Assembly: GCA_050873765.1 (NCBI GenBank)
Contig: JBNMJK010000048.1
Coordinates: forward strand, 1-18,863
Source of the DNA: Sodaliphilus sp050873765
Lineage (GTDB): Bacteria > Bacteroidota > Bacteroidia > Bacteroidales > Muribaculaceae
Direction of reading: 5' to 3'
Length of the DNA stretch: 18,863 nt
Position 1 is the first letter of the stretch, and each line of letters opens with the position of its first letter. Both the position numbers and the translations under genes were made by a program. Below the pieces are notes generated by a model. It was not told where the DNA came from, made no database searches, and worked only from the letters and a program-made list of their open reading frames with translations. This document shows positions 12,759-18,863 of this stretch, in pieces.

Positions 12759-15700
12759 ATGAGTAAAGAAAAGAAATTCATGACGTGTGATGGTAATACT
12801 GCAGCCGCACATATCAGCTACATGTTTACTGAAGTGGCAGCTATTTACCCTATCACACCATCTTCGCCTATGGCAGAGCATGTCGATGAATGGGCGGCAG
12901 CTGGCCGTAAAAACATCTTTGGCGAAACAGTTACAGTACAGGAAATGCAAAGCGAAGCAGGTGCTGCCGGCGCTCTTCACGGATCGCTCCAGGCAGGTGC
13001 TCTCTCCACTACATACACGGCATCACAAGGCTTGTTGCTGATGATTCCAAATATGTATAAAATTGCCGGTGAACTTCTCCCCGGTGTTTTCCATGTGACT
13101 GCTCGTACTCTGGCTTCACATACATTGTGTATTTTTGGCGACCATCAAGATGTGATGGCCACTCGCCAGACTGGCTTTGCAATGCTTTGCGAAGGCTCTG
13201 TGCAGGAAGTGATGGATTTGTCGGCTGTGGCACACCTCGCAGCCATTAAGTGCAGCATACCTTTCTTGAACTTCTTTGATGGATTCCGCACATCTCATGA
13301 AATTCAAAAAATTGAGGCTCTTTCTCAAGAAGATCTCGAACCGCTTTTGGATCGCGAGGCTCTTGCCAAGTTCCGTAAGCGCGCGATGAACCCCGACAGC
13401 CCTGTAACACGCGGTACAAATGAAAATCCAGATGTGTTCTTCCAGCATCGCGAATCGTGCAACGAATATTATAATGCAATCCCTGCTGTTGTAGAAGATT
13501 ATATCAATAAAATTAATGCCATCACCGGTCGTGAGTATGGCTTGTTTGATTACTATGGTGCCAACGACGCCGACCGCGTAATCATAGCTATGGGCTCAGT
13601 GACCGAGGCTATTCGTGAGGCTATCGACTATATGACAGAAAAAGGCGAAAAGGTGGGTCTCGTTTCGGTTCACTTGTATCGTCCATTCTCTGCTAAGCAC
13701 TTCCTAGCAGCTGTTCCAAGCACCGCAAAGCGTATCGCAGTGCTTGATCGCACAAAAGAGCCTGGTGCAAATGGTGATCCACTGTACCTCGATGTTAAAG
13801 ACTGCTTCTACGGCACAGAAAACGCTCCACTTATTGTGGGTGGCCGTTATGGTCTTGGATCAAAGGACACTACTCCAGCCCAAATTATGGCGGTGTATGA
13901 AAACCTTGCGTTGCCAATGCCTAAGAATCAGTTCACTGTAGGCATTGTAGATGACGTGACATTCACCTCACTTCCACAAAAAGAAGAGATTGCAGTTGGT
14001 GGTAAAGGTATGTTCCAAGCTAAATTCTATGGTCTTGGCGCAGATGGTACTGTGGGTGCCAATAAGAACTCTGTTAAGATTATTGGTGATAACACCGACA
14101 AATATTGCCAAGCATATTTCTCTTACGATTCAAAAAAATCGGGTGGTTTCACTTGTTCACACCTTCGTTTTGGCGACGAGCCAATCCGCTCCACTTATCT
14201 TGTGACCACTCCTAATTTTGTGGCTTGCCACGTACAGGCTTACCTTCACATGTATGATGTGACTCGTGGCTTGCAAAAGAATGGCACATTCTTGCTCAAT
14301 ACCGTTTGGGAAGGCGAAGAGCTTGCAAAGAATCTTCCTAATCGTGTAAAGAAATATTTTGCCGACAACAATATTACCGTTTACTATATCAATGCCACTA
14401 AGATTGCTATGGAAATTGGTCTGGGCAACCGTACCAACACCATTCTCCAGTCGGCTTTCTTCCGCATCACTGGCGTGATTCCCGTTGACCTTGCAGTTGA
14501 GCAGATGAAGGAATTTATTGTGAAGTCGTATGGCCGCAAGGGTGAAGATGTGGTTAACAAAAACTACCAGGCAGTGGATAGAGGCGGTGAATATAAGCAG
14601 CTCACTGTGGATCCTGCTTGGTCAAATCTGCCTACCGACAGTGTGGTTGAAGATGACGCGCCAGAGTTTGTTCGCAACCTTGTTCGTCCGATTAATGCTC
14701 AAGATGGCGATCTTCTCCCTGTAAGTGCATTTAAAGGTATCGAAGATGGCACATGGCAAAATGGCACAGCCGCTTATGAAAAACGTGGCGTAGGCAACTT
14801 TGTGCCAGTATGGAATGCAGAAAACTGTATTCAGTGTAACAAATGTGCTTACGTTTGTCCTCATGCAGCTATCCGTCCATTCCTTCTTGATGAAGAAGAG
14901 GCTGCAGCATCTCCATTCAAGGAAGAGGATAAACTTAAGGCAATTGGTAAGGGACTTGAAGGATTGAAGTTCGTGCAGGTGGTTGATGTGCTCGACTGCT
15001 TGAGCTGCGGCAACTGTGTTGATGTATGTCCTGGCAAGCGTGGTGCTAAGGCGCTTGAAATGGCTCCACTTTTGGAACATGAGACTGATCAAAAACTTTG
15101 GGATTACTGCATCAAGAATGTTACTTCAAAGCAGCATCTTATCGATATCAAGCAAAATGTGAAGAATTCACAGTTTGCCACTCCTCTCTTTGAATTCAAT
15201 GGAGCTTGCTCTGGTTGTGGTGAAACACCTTACCTCAAGCTCATTTCACAACTCTTTGGTGACCGCGAAATGGTGGCCAATGCCACAGGCTGTTCTTCTA
15301 TCTACACGGCAGCAGTTCCATCTACCCCACTTACTACTAATGCAAAGGGTCATGGTCCTGCTTGGGCTAACTCACTCTTTGAGGACTTCTGCGAGTTTGG
15401 ATTTGGTATGTTTATTGGTGATGAAAAGCTCCGCACTCGTGTTAAGGGCTATGTTCAAGAAGCTCTTGCTTGCGACAGCGTTTCTGATGATGTTAAAGCG
15501 CTTTACCAAGAGTGGCTCGACAATTACAATGATGGTCCTAAGAGCCGTGAATTGAGCGACAAGATTCAAGAGGCTATCGCCGACAGTGATGTGGAATGCA
15601 ACCAGAAGGTGAAGAGCCTTGCTAAATACTTGGTGAAACGCTCACAATGGATCGTTGGTGGTGATGGTGCCTCTTACGATATTGGCTTCGGTGGTCTCGA

Positions 15701-16316
15701 CCATGTGATTGCTCAAGGTAAGAATGTGAATATCCTTGTACTTGATACAGAAGTTTATTCTAACACTGGCGGTCAGGCATCAAAAGCTACACCAATTGGT
15801 GCTATCGCAAAGTTTGCTGCTGCTGGTAAGCGTGTGAGAAAGAAGGATATTGGCTTGATTGCCTCCACTTATGGCTATGTGTATGTAGCACAGATTGCTA
15901 TGGGTGCAGATAACGCTCAAGCCCTTAAAGCTATTCGTGAGGCGGAGGCCTACGATGGTCCTTCATTGATAATTGCTTATGCTCCATGTATCAACCATGG
16001 TTTGAAAGCTGGTATGGGCAAGAGTCAAGCCGAGGAAGCTAAGGCTGTGGCATGTGGTTATTGGCATCTCTGGCGTTACAATCCAGCACTGGAGGCTGAA
16101 GGGAAGAATCCATTCACGCTCGACAGCAAGGCACCTAACTGGGACAACTTCATTGACTTCTTGAAAGGTGAAGTACGCTACGCGTCAGTGATGAAGCAAT
16201 ATCCTTCTGAGGCTGATGAACTCTTCCACGCTGCTAAGGAAAATGCACAATGGCGCTATAATAATTATCGCCGTCTTGCCCTTCAGCAATGGGGTGTGGA
16301 ACCTGAGGCGAAATAA
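12759..16316 (+). CDS. nifJ: Pyruvate:ferredoxin (flavodoxin) oxidoreductase
   Basis: Single-chain PFOR (1185 residues, the usual length), which oxidises pyruvate with CoA to acetyl-CoA and CO2 and passes electrons to ferredoxin or flavodoxin; the main pyruvate-splitting enzyme of strict anaerobes. Order: N-terminal TPP-pyrimidine domain (AAIYPITPSSPM, EMQSEAG, TARTLASHTLCIFGDHQDV), transketolase-C-like domain II, the gamma domain, two [4Fe-4S] ferredoxin motifs (Cys690-693-696-700 and Cys747-750-753-757), and the TPP-binding domain (GGDGASYDIGFGG, then YSNTGGQASKATP). CSGCGE and the late APCINHG Cys supply ligands for the third cluster. MSKEKKFMTCDGN is the typical start; Met8 is the only alternative and less likely. 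It is transcribed alone and ends in a terminator shared with the convergent TSCPD gene. Confidence 0.98.
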   Translation: MSKEKKFMTCDGNTAAAHISYMFTEVAAIYPITPSSPMAEHVDEWAAAGRKNIFGETVTVQEMQSEAGAAGALHGSLQAGALSTTYTASQGLLLMIPNMYKIAGELLPGVFHVTARTLASHTLCIFGDHQDVMATRQTGFAMLCEGSVQEVMDLSAVAHLAAIKCSIPFLNFFDGFRTSHEIQKIEALSQEDLEPLLDREALAKFRKRAMNPDSPVTRGTNENPDVFFQHRESCNEYYNAIPAVVEDYINKINAITGREYGLFDYYGANDADRVIIAMGSVTEAIREAIDYMTEKGEKVGLVSVHLYRPFSAKHFLAAVPSTAKRIAVLDRTKEPGANGDPLYLDVKDCFYGTENAPLIVGGRYGLGSKDTTPAQIMAVYENLALPMPKNQFTVGIVDDVTFTSLPQKEEIAVGGKGMFQAKFYGLGADGTVGANKNSVKIIGDNTDKYCQAYFSYDSKKSGGFTCSHLRFGDEPIRSTYLVTTPNFVACHVQAYLHMYDVTRGLQKNGTFLLNTVWEGEELAKNLPNRVKKYFADNNITVYYINATKIAMEIGLGNRTNTILQSAFFRITGVIPVDLAVEQMKEFIVKSYGRKGEDVVNKNYQAVDRGGEYKQLTVDPAWSNLPTDSVVEDDAPEFVRNLVRPINAQDGDLLPVSAFKGIEDGTWQNGTAAYEKRGVGNFVPVWNAENCIQCNKCAYVCPHAAIRPFLLDEEEAAASPFKEEDKLKAIGKGLEGLKFVQVVDVLDCLSCGNCVDVCPGKRGAKALEMAPLLEHETDQKLWDYCIKNVTSKQHLIDIKQNVKNSQFATPLFEFNGACSGCGETPYLKLISQLFGDREMVANATGCSSIYTAAVPSTPLTTNAKGHGPAWANSLFEDFCEFGFGMFIGDEKLRTRVKGYVQEALACDSVSDDVKALYQEWLDNYNDGPKSRELSDKIQEAIADSDVECNQKVKSLAKYLVKRSQWIVGGDGASYDIGFGGLDHVIAQGKNVNILVLDTEVYSNTGGQASKATPIGAIAKFAAAGKRVRKKDIGLIASTYGYVYVAQIAMGADNAQALKAIREAEAYDGPSLIIAYAPCINHGLKAGMGKSQAEEAKAVACGYWHLWRYNPALEAEGKNPFTLDSKAPNWDNFIDFLKGEVRYASVMKQYPSEADELFHAAKENAQWRYNNYRRLALQQWGVEPEAK

Positions 16317-16335
16317 TCCTTAGTTATATATAACA

Positions 16336-16376
16336 AAATAAAGGGACCCGATTTTCGAGCCCCTTTATTTATTTTG
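16336..16376. terminator. Terminator between nifJ and the TSCPD gene, probably bidirectional
   Basis: A perfect 10-bp stem pairs 16336-16345 (AAATAAAGGG) with 16361-16370 (CCCTTTATTT), with further weak pairing inside (CGA/TCG). T-rich sequence follows on the plus strand (ATTTTGTT) and on the minus strand (CCCTTTATTTTGTT). Confidence 0.8.
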
Positions 16377-16396
16377 TTAATCTTATGAATAGATTA

Positions 16397-16645
16397 TTAC
16401 AGCATTTGTTTCAGTGCTTTGGCCAACTGGTCGGGACATGAAGTGCTTTTAGCTCCGCATTTAATCCCTTCTAATTTGCTGATAGCATCTTCTATTTTCA
16501 TGCCTTTCACAAGTGCGGAAATTCCCTGAAGGTTGCCATTACAACCACCATGAAATTGCACATCTTCTATTTCTCCGTGTTCATTGGTTGTGATGTCGAT
16601 TTGCGTTGAACACGTGCCTTGTGTGTAATAAGTAGATTTTGCCAT
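16397..16645 (-). CDS. Small TSCPD-domain protein (TIGR03905-type)
   Basis: 82-residue cytoplasmic protein with the hallmark TSCPDQLAKAL near its C-terminus (residues 68-78) and four Cys at 12, 35, 63 and 70 in GTCST, GGCNG, IKCGAK and TSCPD. The TSCPD module also occurs at the C-terminus of some class II ribonucleotide reductases, where its Cys residues are thought to act in metal or redox chemistry. As a free-standing protein its role is not established; metal binding is my inference. The ATG lies only 3 bases after the Crp/Fnr-type gene's stop, so they are almost certainly co-transcribed. The DNA before the ATG has no SD. Confidence 0.85.
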   Translation of the reverse strand: MAKSTYYTQGTCSTQIDITTNEHGEIEDVQFHGGCNGNLQGISALVKGMKIEDAISKLEGIKCGAKSTSCPDQLAKALKQML

Positions 16646-16648
16646 TTT

Positions 16649-17338
16649 TTAACTGTGTATGATATCAATTAATGCGCTTCTATCCAAAACTGTGATTTCG
16701 TTTTGGCTATAACTGATGATTCCGTTGTTTCTCAATTCGTCAAGCGACATGATTAGCGTTGTACGCCTTACTCCTAACAGCGCACATAAATCTTTTTGCT
16801 TGAATGTGAGCTTTATGTCTCTTGAGTTGCGCGTAGTTAATTCATATATAAGCAGAGCCAGACGAATTGTGAATTTTCCTCCCGTTTTACTTGTGAAAGT
16901 CCAGAGCCTATTCTGTGAATTTCTCGACAGATAATTGAGAATATTGAAAAGTAGCACTTTTTCAGACTGTAGCATGGCTATATAGTCAGTCTTTTTTATT
17001 TGAAGAACGCCACACATATTTGCTGCTTTCACCATGCAAGGATATTCTGTAGATCTACCAAAAAGGTAGTCGGGCGCTATCACTTCTGGCGCATCTATGA
17101 TTTGGCTTAACACCACCTTTGATTGCTTACTCGTCATTGTGATGCTCACACTTCCTGAAATCACAAAGCGGATATGCGTACATTTTTCTCCGGCATCAAT
17201 AATTGTTTCCCCCGTATCATATTTCAAAAAATGAAAGGGAAATTTTTCCACCAAATTTGAAAGCGTGTTTCTACTGATGCCTTGAAATAGTGGCAAATTG
17301 AGCAACTTTTCAAAAATACAGTCTTTAGCTTGTTCCAT
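16649..17338 (-). CDS. Crp/Fnr family transcriptional regulator
   Basis: 229-residue DNA-binding regulator. Residues about 10-125 form a cyclic-nucleotide-binding-like beta barrel (TGETIIDAGEKCTHIRFVISGSV), about 125-160 the dimer helix, and about 177-210 the winged helix-turn-helix (LCALLGVRRTTL, then LDELRNNGIISY). The phosphate-binding cassette of true CRP (GE...RxA) is not recognisable (GRSTEYPCMVKAA instead), and there is no N-terminal Cys cluster of the FNR [4Fe-4S] kind, so the signal is unknown. It lies 54 bases after hisS and 3 bases before the TSCPD gene, on the same strand. No good promoter was found in the hisS gap, so read-through from hisS is likely. Confidence 0.9.
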   Translation of the reverse strand: MEQAKDCIFEKLLNLPLFQGISRNTLSNLVEKFPFHFLKYDTGETIIDAGEKCTHIRFVISGSVSITMTSKQSKVVLSQIIDAPEVIAPDYLFGRSTEYPCMVKAANMCGVLQIKKTDYIAMLQSEKVLLFNILNYLSRNSQNRLWTFTSKTGGKFTIRLALLIYELTTRNSRDIKLTFKQKDLCALLGVRRTTLIMSLDELRNNGIISYSQNEITVLDRSALIDIIHS

Positions 17339-17392
17339 TCTGCCCTGTAGGAGTAAAGAAAGGGAGGATTATTAGAAAACCTCTTGTTTTGA

Positions 17393-18754
17393 TTATCTTA
17401 ATTTGTTAATCACTTCTTCAATGGAGAGGCTTTCTTGAACGCCAGTTTCCATACATTTTAGGGCTATGGTGCCGTCATTCATCTCATTCTCCCCTACCAT
17501 TGCCACATAAGCCACATTTTTACTGTTGGCATAGCTCATTTGTTTTTTCATCTTAGCGGAGTCGGGATATATTTCGGCTGGGATTCCTTCTTTTCTTAGT
17601 CTCATCACATACTTTAGCGAAAGTGCTCCTTCTTGTTCACCGAAATTGATAAACAATACTTTTGTTGACGACAAGGTGTCCTTGGGATAAAGGTCTAAAG
17701 CATTCAGCACATCATAAATACGATCAGCACCGAAGCTGATTCCCACACCAGAAGTGCCAGGCATGCCAAATACACCAGTAAGATTATCGTAACGACCGCC
17801 ACCTGTAATACTGCCGATAACCACATCTTGAGCCTTAACCTCAATGATGGTGCCAGTGTAGTAGTTCAGACCACGGGCAAGCGACACGTCAAGCTCCACA
17901 CAAGCTTTAGGCTGCTGCGCTTGGGCGTTGGTGAGTACATATCGAAGTTCTTCTACGCCTTTCATGCCCACTTCACTCTTCGAAAGCAGATTGGAAAGAG
18001 TGCTGAGTTTTTCTTCATTTGTGCCACTGAGGGTTAAAAGTGGCTGAAGAGCATCGATTGCTGCTTGTGGAAGTCCTTTTTCCAGAAGTTCGGCATTCAC
18101 ATTATCTATGCCAATCTTATCAATTTTGTCGATAGCGACAGTGATGTCGATAATTTTATCAGGGGCACCGATAACTTCTGCTATGCCGCTGAGCACCTTA
18201 CGATTGTTGATTTTGATTGTGATATTCACACCGAATCGGTTAAACACCTCATCGATCATCGACACCAGTTCTATCTCATTCATCAGAGAGTCACTGCCTA
18301 CGACATCGGCATCGCATTGGTAAAACTCTCTGTATCGTCCTTTCTGTGGACGGTCGGCGCGCCATACTGGTTGAATTTGATAGCGCTTAAATGGAAATTG
18401 AATGTCGTTTCGATGCATCACCACATAGCGGGCAAAGGGCACAGTCAGGTCGTAACGCAGCCCTTTTTCGCTTATTTTTGGAATTAGGTGAATATAGTCG
18501 TGCTGTTCTAGCATTTCAGTGGGCGCATTTTTCAGATAGTCGCCACTATTGAGCATCTTAAAAAGTAGTTTATCACCTTCATCGCCGTATTTGCCCATCA
18601 AGGTTGACAGGTTCTCCATTGCTGGAGTTTCGATTTGTTGGAAGCCATAGAGGAGAAACACCTCTTTAATGGTGTTGAAAATATAATTACGCTTCGCCAT
18701 TTCTATGGGCGAAAAATCGCGTGTACCCTTGGGAATTGATGGTTTCTGTGCCAT
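17393..18754 (-). CDS. hisS: Histidyl-tRNA synthetase
   Basis: Class II aminoacyl-tRNA synthetase charging tRNA-His. The 453 residues show motif 1 (PKGTRDFSP, 8-16), LRYDLTVPFARY (99-110), motif 2 (QPVWRADRPQKGRYREFYQCD, starting at 128), the histidine-specific LARGLNYYTG (292-301) and GGGRYDNL (318-325), motif 3 (GVGISFGADR, 336-345), and the C-terminal anticodon-binding domain (about 360-453). The LRYDLTVPFARY and GRYREFYQCD segments are close to the eukaryote-type HisRS rather than the E. coli type. The MAQKPSIPKG start is right for the family; no SD precedes it. It has its own strong promoter and probably leads the hisS, Crp/Fnr-type, TSCPD unit. Confidence 0.97.
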   Translation of the reverse strand: MAQKPSIPKGTRDFSPIEMAKRNYIFNTIKEVFLLYGFQQIETPAMENLSTLMGKYGDEGDKLLFKMLNSGDYLKNAPTEMLEQHDYIHLIPKISEKGLRYDLTVPFARYVVMHRNDIQFPFKRYQIQPVWRADRPQKGRYREFYQCDADVVGSDSLMNEIELVSMIDEVFNRFGVNITIKINNRKVLSGIAEVIGAPDKIIDITVAIDKIDKIGIDNVNAELLEKGLPQAAIDALQPLLTLSGTNEEKLSTLSNLLSKSEVGMKGVEELRYVLTNAQAQQPKACVELDVSLARGLNYYTGTIIEVKAQDVVIGSITGGGRYDNLTGVFGMPGTSGVGISFGADRIYDVLNALDLYPKDTLSSTKVLFINFGEQEGALSLKYVMRLRKEGIPAEIYPDSAKMKKQMSYANSKNVAYVAMVGENEMNDGTIALKCMETGVQESLSIEEVINKLR

Positions 18755-18779
18755 TTATCTTGATTTAATTTTATTTACG

Positions 18780-18811
18780 CAAAGTTACTGCAAACTTGCT
18801 GCAATCGCAAA
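18780..18811 (-). promoter_or_regulatory. Predicted promoter of hisS
   Basis: On the minus strand TTTG (18808-18811), a 20-base spacer and TAACTTTG (18780-18787) match the Bacteroidetes promoter consensus fully. Transcription would begin near 18773-18776, about 20 bases before the hisS ATG. The remaining bases to the window end show nothing I can name. Confidence 0.8.
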
Positions 18812-18863
18812 TTATGCCACTTTCAATTCGCTTATTTAACATTGTAATGGTTTAACTCTTATA

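Noticed and set aside
16649..17338. Possible FNR-type oxygen sensor
   Set aside because: Cys residues are scattered (7, 53, 101, 109, 185) and do not form the N-terminal FNR cluster pattern, so only the broad Crp/Fnr family is claimed.
1..18863. Mobile elements, CRISPR, defence or phage genes
   Set aside because: No transposase, integrase, regularly spaced repeats, or toxin-antitoxin or defence domains were recognised; all larger reading frames belong to the listed genes.

Overview
The window looks like ordinary chromosome from an anaerobic member of the Bacteroidales; genus is not resolved. The evidence is: a tmRNA tag reading GENNYALAA; promoter elements of the Bacteroidetes type (TTTG, about 20 nt, TAnnTTTG); start regions that mostly lack a Shine-Dalgarno (SD) sequence; families typical of the phylum (DUF4301, DUF4369, a TSCPD small protein beside a Crp-type regulator); and a pyruvate phosphate dikinase together with a pyruvate:ferredoxin oxidoreductase. 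No mobile element, CRISPR array, phage gene or obvious acquired island was seen, and no gene-free stretch exceeds 300 bases.

Layout. 1-2283 (+) is the 3' five-sixths of ppdK, cut by the window edge. 2399-5409 (-) is a likely two-gene operon: a RelA/SpoT-type (p)ppGpp enzyme with a degenerate hydrolase site, then a secreted protein with a carboxypeptidase-regulatory-like domain. 5544-7067 (+) is a DUF4301 protein. 7245-8411 (+) is the rpsF-rpsR-rplI operon (bS6, bS18, bL9) with a strong promoter, a 5' leader hairpin and a terminator. 8640-9245 (-) is a DUF4369-like lipoprotein, diverging from ssrA (tmRNA, 9352-9749, +). 9815-11434 (-) is an ABC-F ATPase and 11530-12546 (-) a membrane-anchored degenerate PP2C-like protein, separated by a long hairpin. 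12759-16316 (+) is nifJ. 16397-18754 (-) is hisS, a Crp/Fnr-type regulator and a TSCPD small protein, probably one transcription unit.

How the genes relate. Much of the window concerns translation and its stress responses: (p)ppGpp synthesis, three ribosomal proteins, tmRNA ribosome rescue, an ABC-F ribosome-associated ATPase and histidyl-tRNA synthetase. PpdK and NifJ are central carbon enzymes of anaerobic, PPi- and ferredoxin-linked metabolism.

Most interesting points. (1) rpsR and rplI each carry a perfect 8-nt Shine-Dalgarno, while the other start regions I could read have none. bS18 and bS6 help hide the anti-SD in Bacteroidetes ribosomes, so this fits the published idea of SD-based self-regulation and may extend it to rplI; a further AAGGAG lies in a GNRA-capped hairpin at the predicted 5' end of the rpsF mRNA. 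(2) In the ABC-F protein all degenerate motifs fall in one composite ATP site, leaving the other intact. (3) The RelA/SpoT protein has lost the hydrolase metal ligands but keeps an RxKD-type synthetase. (4) A 19-bp-stem hairpin ends about 25 bp before the ABC-F start, leaving little room for a normal promoter. I did not find a clear new multi-gene system.
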